This document shows positions 27,575-35,744 of a stretch of DNA of 64,000 nt, piece by piece. The notes under the pieces were generated by a model, which did no database searches, had not been told where the DNA came from, and worked only from the letters and a program-made list of their open reading frames with translations. Made by a program: the position numbers and the translations under genes. Each line of letters opens with the position of its first letter. The stretch's first letter is position 1. This DNA is from Vibrio sp. Of7-15 (lineage in GTDB: Bacteria > Pseudomonadota > Gammaproteobacteria > Enterobacterales > Vibrionaceae): contig NZ_JAKRGH010000027.1 of NCBI RefSeq assembly GCF_022347565.1, positions 1-64,000 of the forward strand, in the 5' to 3' direction.

Positions 27575-28543
27575 TTAATATTGAGTTTGTTCTAACCAGT
27601 GGATCATGGTATCCGCCAGTTGTTTGGATTGATCTTCTTGTAAAAAATGTGACGCATTGGCTATCGTCATGTGGGGCTGATCTTGTGCGCCACTGAAATT
27701 ATTTTGAAATTTAAGGTCGTATCCTTGCCCTGCCAAAAACGGGTCTTGATCGCTGAACAAGGTCAAAACGGGTTTATCCCACTGTTTGAGCTTTGCCCAG
27801 TCGGCGTTTACGTCATTCAACTCAGAAGCGACGATAGTAGGCATTTTTCTCGGTGCGGCATAAAACTCCGGACTCGGGAAAGGGGCATCGTAGGCCTGCA
27901 TTTCTTCATGGCTGAGTGGTGTAGTTGTCAGCGTTTGAATAATTTTGCCAATTTCTAATTGCTTGGCGTGTTTGAAGTAGCCCGCCCAGTTGCCATAGTT
28001 AATTTTGTTGGCAAAGGTATCGAGGCTGGGTTTGCCCGCCATGGTCGCTAGCAGCTTTAATACTTTTGGAACTATGAATTTCTCCAGCCCTTTCATTTCC
28101 GCAAGGGCAGTATTGGCTACGACCAGTCTATCGAGCCATTCTGGTTGTTGTGCTAGTACTCGCAAACCAATCATGCCGCCCCAATCTTGCATAAAAGCCG
28201 CGGCGTTTTTTATGTTTAATTGTTCAACAAACTGCCCCATCCAACGCACGTGATTCGCGTACGTATGGGTGTCACTAGAGGCCGGCTTATCTGATTTACC
28301 AAAGCCGATTAAGTCTGGGGCAATCACTCGGTATCCAGCATCGACAAGCACGGGGATCATGTGTCGGTATAAATAGCTCCATGATGGCTGACCATGAAGC
28401 AAGAAAATGGTTTTTTCGTTGTATGACCCTTCATCGAGGTAGTGCATACGCATGCCGTCAACGTTCAAGTAATTGGCATTAAATGGGTAATCAGCTAAGT
28501 TCAAGAATGCGTTATCAGGTGTTCTTAGTATTTGCTGCTCCAT
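27575..28543 (-). CDS. Haloalkane dehalogenase-like alpha/beta hydrolase
   Basis: The 322-aa protein has the HLD pattern: oxyanion region HGQPSWSYLYRHMIPVL, then DLIGFGKSDKP, and nucleophile elbow MQDWGGMIG with Asp120 in place of the serine of common hydrolases. The likely acid is Asp265/Asp267 (SDQDPFL) and the base His299 (NASHFLQE). An aspartate nucleophile followed by Trp is typical of subfamily I haloalkane dehalogenases, which hydrolyse carbon-halogen bonds. The natural substrate is unknown. It is the first gene of the leftward operon, divergent from a LysR regulator. Confidence 0.85.
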   Translation of the reverse strand: MEQQILRTPDNAFLNLADYPFNANYLNVDGMRMHYLDEGSYNEKTIFLLHGQPSWSYLYRHMIPVLVDAGYRVIAPDLIGFGKSDKPASSDTHTYANHVRWMGQFVEQLNIKNAAAFMQDWGGMIGLRVLAQQPEWLDRLVVANTALAEMKGLEKFIVPKVLKLLATMAGKPSLDTFANKINYGNWAGYFKHAKQLEIGKIIQTLTTTPLSHEEMQAYDAPFPSPEFYAAPRKMPTIVASELNDVNADWAKLKQWDKPVLTLFSDQDPFLAGQGYDLKFQNNFSGAQDQPHMTIANASHFLQEDQSKQLADTMIHWLEQTQY

Positions 28544-28695
28544 AGCCTTGGCCCTCTTAATTGGTCTAATTTTTTGGCCTTAGCTATGTTGGTGATGACT
28601 GACATGCTTGGCCCTGTTGATGTAGATAACTTTAATCAAGAACCTTGGTCTAAAAAAGCATATACTTTTGAACTTCTTGGTCATATTATTAGTCC
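28544..28695. promoter_or_regulatory. Divergent LysR-regulated promoter region
   Basis: This is the intergenic region between the hydrolase operon and its divergent LysR gene. The motif TTGGTCTAA occurs at 28561-28569 and 28645-28653, and TTGGTCAT lies near 28677. These are candidate LysR operator half-sites. Confidence 0.45.
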
Positions 28696-29562
28696 ATGAT
28701 TGCATTAGAACATTTGCACGTAATTAACGTGATCCACCAAGAAGGCAGTTTTCGTAAAGCCAGTGAGAAGCTATTTAAAGCGCGCTCTGCGGTGTCTTAC
28801 TCTGTGAAACAGGTGGAAGAATATTATGATATTGAGATATTTAGTCGTGATACGTATCGGCCAGAGTTGACACGTAACGGCAAGATATTACTCAACAAAA
28901 TTCAACATTTGCTGAATGAAGCGAACGACTTCGATGTGTTTGCACGTCAGATGAACAGCGAAGTGGAAGCTGAACTGCGTATCAGTATTAGTGCTATCTT
29001 CCCCATGGATAAAGTCACCGAATTATTAGGGAAATTAAAAGAAGTCTTTCCTAAAACCATCATTCACTTAGACATTGAAACGGCGTCTGGGGAGCGAATG
29101 CTATTAGATGGTTTAGTCGATATTGGAATTTATGGCGGACTAGAGCAAAGCGAGCAGGTTCAATATCGCTGTATTGAGCATTGTTTACTTCCTGTTTTTA
29201 TTTCAGAGCACTTTCCCGTGGCGGATAAAAACAGCATAGGGAAAAAAGATCTCATTAAATATCCGCAAGTGGTTGTTAAATCTTCTTATAAAACCAGCCC
29301 AGATACAGGCATCGTCAAAGATGGTTTGCAATGGTATGTCTCGGATCATCATGCTAAACAAGCCTTGATCCGAAGTGGGCTGGGCTGGGGGCGTCTTCCT
29401 TTGCATGAAGTCACTCAAGAAATTCAAAATAAGCAATTAATTCAGCTCAGTAATCCAAAAGCCATGGAAGTCCCTATCTATGTGGCTAAACTAAAAGAAA
29501 AAGCGCTAGGTCCAGTTGGCATGATGATTTGGCATTTCTTTGCGGATTACACCCCACAGTAA
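28696..29562 (+). CDS. LysR-family transcriptional regulator
   Basis: The 288-aa protein has an N-terminal winged HTH (LHVINVIHQEGSFRKASEKLFKARSAVSYSVKQVEEYYDIEIFSRDTYRPELTRNGK) and a substrate-binding-like effector domain from about residue 90. Being divergent from the dehalogenase-like operon, it probably controls that operon and itself. The effector is unknown. Confidence 0.92.
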   Translation: MIALEHLHVINVIHQEGSFRKASEKLFKARSAVSYSVKQVEEYYDIEIFSRDTYRPELTRNGKILLNKIQHLLNEANDFDVFARQMNSEVEAELRISISAIFPMDKVTELLGKLKEVFPKTIIHLDIETASGERMLLDGLVDIGIYGGLEQSEQVQYRCIEHCLLPVFISEHFPVADKNSIGKKDLIKYPQVVVKSSYKTSPDTGIVKDGLQWYVSDHHAKQALIRSGLGWGRLPLHEVTQEIQNKQLIQLSNPKAMEVPIYVAKLKEKALGPVGMMIWHFFADYTPQ

Positions 29563-29609
29563 AAATCATTTTTTGCCTTAATTGGCTTGAAAACAACGCA
29601 GGAGAGTCA

Positions 29610-30122
29610 ATGGTGTTTTCTATTACATCTTGTTCATTGCCAGAAAATGCATTATTGGCTCGCTATCGGCAAGAGGGTGCTTATACGGATTGTTTTACAA
29701 CCGAAATTGTGAAGGGGGTAAGCCATGAGCAATTCGTGCGTGCTTTTTATACGACGCCTATCTTTAAGTTAGAGAGGCTAATATTGACATGGGGGTTATC
29801 TAAGCCTTCTTCTGATGCTGACGTTAGGCAATTAGCACAAAGTAAAACGGAAACTTTTTCTGCTTGGCAGGTTGAACGCCGTAGTGAGAATCAGATTCTA
29901 ATGTGTGATTACCTGGGTAAAACACGATCATGGCTTATGGTCGAGCCTTATGAAGACGGGCAACAAACAAAGACGAAGTTGTATTTTGGCTCAGCAGTGG
30001 TATCGGATAAGAAGAAAACGCAGTCACGGCTGGGGGCGAAATTGAATCCGCTACTGTGGTTTCACGTTTTCTACTCCGTTATTTTGTTAAGCTCGGCTAA
30101 AAGGCGACTTCAAGCTCTATAG
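29610..30122 (+). CDS. Hypothetical protein (possibly DUF2867-like)
   Basis: The 170-aa protein starts at the ATG at 29610, which has CAGGAGAG upstream. It contains SLPENALLARYRQEGAYTDCFTTEIV near the start and YEDGQQTKTKLYFGSAVV toward the end, followed by a hydrophobic C-terminal segment (NPLLWFHVFYSVILLSSAKRRL). The layout recalls DUF2867 lipid-binding-like proteins, but I am not certain. It is co-directional with the LysR gene. Confidence 0.6.
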   Translation: MVFSITSCSLPENALLARYRQEGAYTDCFTTEIVKGVSHEQFVRAFYTTPIFKLERLILTWGLSKPSSDADVRQLAQSKTETFSAWQVERRSENQILMCDYLGKTRSWLMVEPYEDGQQTKTKLYFGSAVVSDKKKTQSRLGAKLNPLLWFHVFYSVILLSSAKRRLQAL

Positions 30123-30157
30123 GATTAGTTTGTTATTGGGGAAGGCACAATTAATTT

Positions 30158-30565
30158 ATGAAGATAAAAAGCATGAAAAGAGTGGTTATCGCTGTTGCGA
30201 TGCTATTTTCAACACCGATACTGGCTTCAGACAATGAAGTCGAGGTCATCCTCTCAGAGAAGCAAGCTGAAAAAATTCGTTTCGATCTTAGTCTGCTTAA
30301 CTATGACGGTTTAATGGGGAACGCCGACAGCTTAGCGGCAGTGGATTATGAGTTTTGTATTCCCGCAAACGAGCAATATGTTGAAGAAGTTCGTTACCTT
30401 GATCCTTCCATAAAATTACACCAATCCTCCCCGGGTCGTATTGGTTGTAACAGCAATGAATATCTTATCATCGGTAATACGCATCAGCCGGATTTTAAAA
30501 TGGTTCTGACAAACCTGGCTAAGTTAAGTTATGTCGAGCGTATTGAAAGGTGCTTTTGGGAATAG
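30158..30565 (+). CDS. Small secreted hypothetical protein
   Basis: The 135-aa protein has a clear signal peptide (KRVVIAVAMLFSTPILAS, cleavage near residue 25). The mature part contains two cysteines in FCIPAN and GRIGCNSNEYLIIGN and a third near the C-terminus (RCFW). It is probably periplasmic. I do not recognise its family. It starts 35 bp after the preceding gene and could share its transcript. Confidence 0.65.
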   Translation: MKIKSMKRVVIAVAMLFSTPILASDNEVEVILSEKQAEKIRFDLSLLNYDGLMGNADSLAAVDYEFCIPANEQYVEEVRYLDPSIKLHQSSPGRIGCNSNEYLIIGNTHQPDFKMVLTNLAKLSYVERIERCFWE

Positions 30566-30910
30566 GTTTGAAGTGATGATGTATCAGTACTGATTTGGGT
30601 TAAATTCCCCTTGCCAGTAAAATACGCCAGTTTCATTATGTTCGTTTAAACACACATACATAATGTCTGTTTACCTAAACTTATGTGTATTGTGATGTTT
30701 TGTGCAGTTGGTTCTTGTCACTGTTATTAAAGCTATGGATACTCTGCTTTATTCCTAATTTTTATGATGCGTATATTAAAAGCGTTACACCTTTAAGTCA
30801 GATTTACCAGCTATCAAAAACGGTGTATTGATTGAATCTAATATACTTATTGGTATAGGGTTTTCTATATTGCAGTGGTGTGCTTTTATGGTTTTAATTA
30901 AGGTATAAGT
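30566..30910. other. AT-rich gap without supported gene
   Basis: No reading frame with a plausible start and ribosome-binding site, RNA gene or clear terminator was found here. It probably contains the promoter of the following 53-aa frame. Confidence 0.4.
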
Positions 30911-31072
30911 GTGAAAATTTTAAAAAAAAAGGCTTTTATTTTTATTCTGTTTTTTCTCACTGTTGGTGGGCTGGGAAGCGGTATTTGGTACGAAAAAAAC
31001 GGTAAGCCTCAGCGTCTTGAGGTTCCTAGTGAGCTAACACGTTATATAATCAATCACACTAATGGAGAGTAG
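30911..31072 (+). CDS. 53-aa single-TM or secreted peptide
   Basis: From a GTG at 30911, with AAGGT about 10 bases upstream, the frame encodes KILKKKAFIFILFFLTVGGLGSGIW followed by a polar tail ending NHTNGE. The N-terminus is an uncleaved anchor or signal peptide. It is the last host-side frame before the phage integrase. It may be a complete small gene or the 5' part of a gene interrupted by the prophage. Confidence 0.45.
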   Translation: MKILKKKAFIFILFFLTVGGLGSGIWYEKNGKPQRLEVPSELTRYIINHTNGE

Positions 31073-31188
31073 GCCACACAAGGGGATACGGGCCTTTATC
31101 AAGAGGTTGCTTGTCAATAATCGTCAATGTTTACCTATATTATGAAAATATGTAGACAATTTGTGGGCATTATTTGAGGCGTGTGTAG

Positions 31189-32217
31189 TCATCGTTTTAG
31201 GTTGTAGAAAGGGTTCTTTGTGACTACATCTTCTAAGTGATCGGGAGATAGATGAGCATAGCGCATTGTTTGTTTTATATCGCTGTGGCCTAATACTTTT
31301 TGAAGCGCGATGATATTGCCACCGTTCATCATATAGTATGAAGCAAATGTATGACGTAGAACATGGGCCGCTTGCCGTTTTAGCCTCGGTACGTGTTTCA
31401 CGATGAAACGATAAACAGTTGCATAAGCAATATTAAATAGTGGGCCAGATCCTTCCTTGTAAATCACATCATAAAGTTCAGGGCTGATAGGCACAGAACG
31501 ATTCTTTTTTCCCTTCGTTTGTGTAAACGTGACTTTATATTTAACAACTTGTGCGCCAGTTAAACTTGCAGTTTCTTGGAATCGGCCGCCGGTCGCTAAA
31601 CAAAGTTTAATTACTTTATGTAAATCTTCATGATGTTTGTGCTTTTCTGCTTTATCAATGAGTGTTTCCATCTCCTCAGTGGTAAGAAACTCCATCTCAG
31701 GTTCATGAAGCTTAAATTGTCGAACTTTCGAAAGAGGGTTCAGTCCTTTCCACTCTTCCATGCGTTGTAATTCAGCAATTACCGCATTAAGTAAACTTTG
31801 CTCAGAATTACAAGTACAAAAAGACACCTTAGCTTTTCGGCCATTTAGGTCTGCAACTTCACCCGCTAGGCGACGAGTGCGATATTCAGTAAACATAGTT
31901 GCTGTGAGTTTATGATAGAGCGGGTCGCCCATCGCTAAGCCAATAACTTTAAGTTTATTATATGTGTATTGGGCGTTGGTCAGTGATTGGCCGTGGCGTT
32001 CGTACCAAAGTTCAATCATATCTAATAAGCTGCGGTGTTCGATTTTCTCGCCTAACCATGGCTTATTATCCACTTCTTTGAGTACGAATTTCTCATAGGC
32101 AAGCGCTTCGCCTTTGGTGGCAAAGCGCTTTCGAATTCGTTTACCTTTTCGGCCTTGCGGGTACACATCGCAAAGCCAAGGTTTTTTATTTCCGTCTTCT
32201 AATTTTCGTACAGTCAT
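31189..32217 (-). CDS. int: Phage tyrosine-recombinase integrase
   Basis: The 342-aa protein starts at the ATG at 32217 (MTVRKLEDGNKKPWLCDVYPQGRKGKRIRKRFATKGEALAYE, the usual P2/K139 integrase start). The listed frame reaches 32250 but adds only 11 residues. Catalytic-domain residues are visible: ATGGRFQE (Arg), HVLRHTFASYYM (His-x-x-Arg), LGHSDIKQTMRYAHL (His and the tyrosine nucleophile). It would insert and excise the phage. A LexA-like box lies 11 bp upstream of the start. Confidence 0.95.
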   Translation of the reverse strand: MTVRKLEDGNKKPWLCDVYPQGRKGKRIRKRFATKGEALAYEKFVLKEVDNKPWLGEKIEHRSLLDMIELWYERHGQSLTNAQYTYNKLKVIGLAMGDPLYHKLTATMFTEYRTRRLAGEVADLNGRKAKVSFCTCNSEQSLLNAVIAELQRMEEWKGLNPLSKVRQFKLHEPEMEFLTTEEMETLIDKAEKHKHHEDLHKVIKLCLATGGRFQETASLTGAQVVKYKVTFTQTKGKKNRSVPISPELYDVIYKEGSGPLFNIAYATVYRFIVKHVPRLKRQAAHVLRHTFASYYMMNGGNIIALQKVLGHSDIKQTMRYAHLSPDHLEDVVTKNPFYNLKR

Positions 32218-32228
32218 AAAATCTGATT

Positions 32229-32248
32229 TATTGTATATATATACAGTC
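32229..32248 (-). promoter_or_regulatory. LexA-like box upstream of int
   Basis: Read on the minus strand this is GACTGTATATATATACAATA, matching the SOS consensus TACTGTATATATATACAGTA at 18 of 20 positions. One mismatch is in the second CAG half-site (CAA). It lies 11 bp before the int start. It may couple integrase expression to DNA damage, or may simply be an AT-rich promoter. Confidence 0.45.
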
Positions 32249-32387
32249 ATTCTTGTTTGACTTTGTATTTATATCAAGAGGATAAGGTAAAATTATGAGA
32301 GAATAGACATATTATGAATAAGCATGATGAATTCACCTTGGCATATTGATATCATCCGCCATCATTTTTCAATTCTAACGATGAGTC

Positions 32388-33503
32388 ATGAGCACTTTTA
32401 AAACAATTTCTGAAAATACACAATACTGGTTCATTAGAGCAGGACGCGATAGCGGAAAGTTTTTCTATAACTTTAAAGAGAACGGTGTTGTTGCGTTAGG
32501 TCATGCAGAGGACGTTGTACTTCCTATTTTTCACGATAATGCATTATCTGATGAAGAGAAAGAAATGGTGCTTATCTCTACTCAAACGGCATTGCAGAAT
32601 CGTGAAGAGTCTAAGAGCCAAATATCTAATAAGGTAAATCAGATTCGTCGATTTATCGAAATCATGAAACCTGGTGATATTGTTATAACGATAAATGATA
32701 CTAGCATAATGACTGGTCAAGTGACATCTGGAGTTTATTTTGGAAGTGTCGGTTTAACAAGTAATACTGAGCGTGATAAAGGCTCTAATGATACATGTTA
32801 TTTCAATCTTCGTTGTAACGTAAATTGGGGGCGTATAAAAAATAGGAGCCTACTCCCGTCAGATATTGAAAAAATTTTTAGGTATACAGGTTCTATTCTT
32901 CAGCTTGATAAGCCAGAACAGATTAAATCTATAAATCATTGGCTTTATCCAATTCATTTTGTGGAAGATGAAGTTAGGTGTACATTAAAGATAAGTTCTA
33001 AAGAGGAGCTTTCAAATCGACAGCTTACAAAGTTATCTGGTGTTTTAGATGAATTAGAGTTACTGGCTGACTATCTATCGAATGAGATTGATAATAATGG
33101 TGCAATTAGCCATGACAAATATCTCACATATGCTACCGAGTATCGAGATAGCTATACATATACATTAAAGGCCCAACACCAATTTATGTCTCCTGGGCAT
33201 CAGTTCTTGCAGCTTGATGGTTCTGAAACTAAGAAAGTAATTTTTGCTATACTATTACAACTTACTTTGTCTTCTGAAGTAACAGGCGCTTCACTTGATG
33301 ATGTTGTGCCTGAGGGAGTTGATCTTCAAATGATTGAATCTATAGTGCAAAGTGTGAATGGTAGCAATGATGTTGCTGTAATTAAAGCGTCATTAGATGT
33401 TGGTTTATCTAAGCCTTCAGTGCCTGTTGAAGAAATTAGTGAAGCAGAACATAATATAGATGATGGTTGGGGCTCTGAGCCAAGTGAAAACTCAGCTCTA
33501 TAA
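32388..33503 (+). CDS. Accessory protein with PUA/EVE-like N-terminal domain
   Basis: The N-terminus of this 371-aa protein (QYWFIRAGRDSGKFFYNFKENGVVALGH) and MKPGDIVITINDTSIMTGQVTSGVYFGSV resemble the PUA/EVE-like sensor at the front of Mrr-type restriction enzymes (WMVRAG...GIVAIGW...GD.V....iG.I). I see no PD-(D/E)XK nuclease motif in the remainder. The C-terminus is acidic and low-complexity. It lies between int and cI, an accessory locus in K139 (glo in K139 itself), with a membrane protein 20 bp downstream in the same direction. A nucleic-acid sensor of a defence or exclusion system is a reasonable guess, no more. Confidence 0.6.
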   Translation: MSTFKTISENTQYWFIRAGRDSGKFFYNFKENGVVALGHAEDVVLPIFHDNALSDEEKEMVLISTQTALQNREESKSQISNKVNQIRRFIEIMKPGDIVITINDTSIMTGQVTSGVYFGSVGLTSNTERDKGSNDTCYFNLRCNVNWGRIKNRSLLPSDIEKIFRYTGSILQLDKPEQIKSINHWLYPIHFVEDEVRCTLKISSKEELSNRQLTKLSGVLDELELLADYLSNEIDNNGAISHDKYLTYATEYRDSYTYTLKAQHQFMSPGHQFLQLDGSETKKVIFAILLQLTLSSEVTGASLDDVVPEGVDLQMIESIVQSVNGSNDVAVIKASLDVGLSKPSVPVEEISEAEHNIDDGWGSEPSENSAL

Positions 33504-33523
33504 AGTAGATACAATGGTTTTTT

Positions 33524-34258
33524 ATGAACGTCATATCTAGGATTTATGCTCACATAAAGGATTTTTTCTGCAGCCTTTTGGATATAGCGGAGAATTTTCA
33601 TTACTTAATTCTAGCTATTGCTGTTTTGTTTGGTGGTGCTTGGACTCTGTATACGTTTGATGCTCTTAATCAAAAAGAGAAGGCACTTCAAGAATTAGAT
33701 CAAACAGAACAGAATTTAAAGAAGGCTAAGTTAGAGCTAAAGGATTTACAAGATAAGATTGATGGTACTGATTCTAGCTTTATAGAAATATCTCATGAAC
33801 AGATTAAACTCTCAAATGGAAATATTGGAGTCATAGTGAATGTATTGGTGCAAAATACAGGAACTAATGATGTAGATATGAAGTGGAAAAAGTCACCATT
33901 AAGTGTTTATAAAGTAGAAACTCGCAATGGTGATGAACAAAGGCTATCTAATGAGTTAACACCTAAAATTTATGATGATGTGTTTCCAAAGAAAAAATAT
34001 CTACAGAATTTATACTTATTTGTAGGGGCAAAGAAACACTTGTCTTTCTATGTTGAACTATCAGATCCTGGATTATATTATTTAATGTTCAAGGCTAAAA
34101 CAGACAAAGAATTATCAGACAAACTTAAAAAAGCTGGTAAATCTAATGGGATTTGGTTTTCATCTAAATATATATATTTAGATGTGTTAAAGGAAAATGT
34201 TAAAAAAACAAATTTGCCAAAGAAGATTACAATAAGTAAGCATTACAAAGACTTTTAA
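33524..34258 (+). CDS. Single-TM coiled-coil accessory protein
   Basis: This is a 244-aa protein. Residues ~25-47 form a TM helix (FHYLILAIAVLFGGAWTLYTF), followed by a charged coiled coil (~50-82, QKEKALQELDQTEQNLKKAKLELKDLQDKI) and a β-rich C-terminal domain with no recognised motif. It starts 20 bp after the PUA-like gene and is followed by a terminator, so the two genes form a unit. A membrane effector or receptor-blocking protein is plausible. The genes are AT-richer than the structural genes, as is common for phage morons. Confidence 0.6.
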   Translation: MNVISRIYAHIKDFFCSLLDIAENFHYLILAIAVLFGGAWTLYTFDALNQKEKALQELDQTEQNLKKAKLELKDLQDKIDGTDSSFIEISHEQIKLSNGNIGVIVNVLVQNTGTNDVDMKWKKSPLSVYKVETRNGDEQRLSNELTPKIYDDVFPKKKYLQNLYLFVGAKKHLSFYVELSDPGLYYLMFKAKTDKELSDKLKKAGKSNGIWFSSKYIYLDVLKENVKKTNLPKKITISKHYKDF

Positions 34259-34286
34259 GTTTTCCTTATATAATACAAGGCTGAAA

Positions 34287-34332
34287 TTTTATGTAATATC
34301 GTCTAATAATATTTTAGACGGTATTTTTTGTT
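34287..34332 (+). terminator. Terminator of the accessory pair
   Basis: Stem AATATCGTCTAA / TTTTAGACGGTATT with a short AT loop, followed by TTTTTTG. It closes the 32.4-34.3 kb unit. Confidence 0.7.
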
Positions 34333-34491
34333 TTTATTTTTATAAATATTTATTTTTTGGTATTCCATTTCCATTATCTCCAAACTTTTTGTCAAAGCTA
34401 GATTCTAACGAGAAAATCACTCCTAGTAATTTGATTGCAAGCAAACATGATGCGTATTTGTGAGCCATGACGAATACACAGCATGTTTCTT

Positions 34492-34605
34492 TTACTTTCC
34501 AGCGCTTCGGCCTACTTCAGCTAACTCTTTTACGCCTTCCATTCCGTAGAACACGATAAAAGCCCCCATGGCGGCAAGTATTAAAAAACGAAGTATTGGG
34601 CTCAT
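34492..34605 (-). CDS. 37-aa membrane peptide coupled to cI
   Basis: MSPILRFLILAAMGAFIVFYGMEGVKELAEVGRSAGK is too long to quote as a motif but is clearly one hydrophobic helix (residues ~5-20) with a basic C-terminus. Its ATG follows the cI stop without a gap (TAAATG), so it should be translated with the repressor in lysogens. It could be an exclusion peptide, a holin-like or stress peptide, or a non-functional frame. No homologue is known to me. Confidence 0.5.
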   Translation of the reverse strand: MSPILRFLILAAMGAFIVFYGMEGVKELAEVGRSAGK

Positions 34606-35205
34606 TTATTTCTTTTTCATTTCCATCGCCACGCGGCCAAGTACTTTTATGTCGTCTACTTTTGCTTCGATACAAGAGTCGCCAATATTTATAGATAGCT
34701 TTTGCCCAGGTAAACGCTGAATGAAGTTAATTGATAGCTGCCCGTCTATATCAATTAAATAACTACCAGATGAAGGGTTGTTCGATTCTTTGTTGAGGTA
34801 ATAAATACCAGCGTCATCCTCCACAACTAATGTGTATGACGGCTCTAACCCAAAGTCTTCTAATGTCGATAAATCTATTGTGCGTTGCTTGCTTTCGATG
34901 AGAGAACCATCAATAAGTTTGAAGGTTGCTAATGCGGCTGCTGGCTCTGATTGTTGATCGAAAGGTTCTCCTTCGCCTAAAGCCATGTAGCGGACGGAAG
35001 CACCTGTAGCTAGGTGCTCTCTAACTATTAGCTCAAAGCCTGTTCGGTTATGAGTATGCCAAGTAAGTAAGGTCGATTTTGGGATTCCAAAATAATCAGC
35101 AAGAATATTGTAGTTAGTGCTCCCTGTGACTTCTTTTAGCTTTTCAGTGAAGTTTTTGCCGCCTAAATAGTCAAATGGAGGCACTTTTGCTGGGATTTTG
35201 CCCAT
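34606..35205 (-). CDS. cI: Phage CI repressor
   Basis: This 199-aa repressor has an N-terminal HTH of the phage CI type (GGKNFTEKLKEVTGSTNYNILADYFGIPKSTLLTWHTHNRTGFELIVREHLATG) and a C-terminal β-rich domain (SGSYLIDIDGQLSINFIQRLPGQKLSINIGDSCIEAKVDDIKVLGRV). The latter resembles the oligomerisation domain of 186/HK022-like CI. I see no LexA-type Ala-Gly cleavage site with Ser/Lys dyad, so induction is more likely through an antirepressor. It is divergent from cox. Confidence 0.9.
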   Translation of the reverse strand: MGKIPAKVPPFDYLGGKNFTEKLKEVTGSTNYNILADYFGIPKSTLLTWHTHNRTGFELIVREHLATGASVRYMALGEGEPFDQQSEPAAALATFKLIDGSLIESKQRTIDLSTLEDFGLEPSYTLVVEDDAGIYYLNKESNNPSSGSYLIDIDGQLSINFIQRLPGQKLSINIGDSCIEAKVDDIKVLGRVAMEMKKK

Positions 35206-35391
35206 TGCTTAATGTCCTATAAAAATTTGATTGCTGTCTCATATTCGATCTAGGATGAGCTCGATAACAATTTATGTTTTAATTGAGCTTGAAAAGGTCG
35301 CAAATAAGATCAACAATATCTTATATTCAATTGATGCTGCCATCTTCTACCAATAAGCATCAACAAATCTCAAACAACTAGGATATCACTT
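35206..35391. promoter_or_regulatory. cI-cox divergent operator region
   Basis: This is the genetic switch between leftward cI and rightward cox. Paired short motifs occur: ATATTCGAT near 35241 and ATATTCAAT near 35322, and GAGCTCGA near 35258 and GAGCTTGA near 35285. These are candidate CI or Cox operators. Confidence 0.5.
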
Positions 35392-35592
35392 ATGGCATCT
35401 CTTCAAATAGCGGTTAATGCACCTTTTTGTACTAAAAAAGAGTTTATTAGAATGACTGGCTGGTCTTCATCTTCATTAGATCGTGCCATCGCTGCTGGCG
35501 ACATACCCATTCTAGAAAAGAAGGGCGAACGCGGTAGCGTCCTGATTAATCTTGTTAAAGTCTTCCAGCGTTGTGCGGAGCAAGAAGTATGA
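35392..35592 (+). CDS. cox: Cox/Apl-like excisionase and switch regulator
   Basis: The 66-aa protein has a compact winged-helix pattern (CTKKEFIRMTGWSSSSLDRAIAAGDIPILEKKGERGSVLINLVKV), typical of P2/K139 Cox or MerR-like excisionases. It is the first rightward gene from the switch. It should repress the lysogenic promoter and direct excision. The following small gene overlaps its stop. Confidence 0.8.
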   Translation: MASLQIAVNAPFCTKKEFIRMTGWSSSSLDRAIAAGDIPILEKKGERGSVLINLVKVFQRCAEQEV

Positions 35593-35735
35593 GCCGCGCT
35601 ATCCCACCTAAAACTAACCCCGCTTTACGCAGTAGCAAAAGCGGGGATTGGGAAGAAAAGCACCCTGAAAAATGCCCAGTTTGGTTAAACCTTATTGGCT
35701 GGTTATTCGTTCTCGTACCTTTCTTCTTTATTTGA
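35589..35735 (+). CDS. 48-aa C-terminally anchored peptide
   Basis: The start codon overlaps the cox stop (ATGA). The peptide has a polar first half (KTNPALRSSKSGDWEEKHPEKCPVW) and a hydrophobic tail (LNLIGWLFVLVPFFFI), like a tail-anchored membrane peptide. Translational coupling supports expression. Function is unknown. Confidence 0.55.
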   Translation: MSRAIPPKTNPALRSSKSGDWEEKHPEKCPVWLNLIGWLFVLVPFFFI

Positions 35736-35744
35736 GTATTAGTT

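Noticed and set aside
31073-31188. tRNA-associated attachment site at the prophage left end
   Set aside because: No tRNA-like sequence is visible and the right end is outside the window, so no att core can be supported.
32388-33503. Intact Mrr-type restriction enzyme
   Set aside because: Only the N-terminal sensor-like part is recognisable; no PD-(D/E)XK signature was found in the rest.
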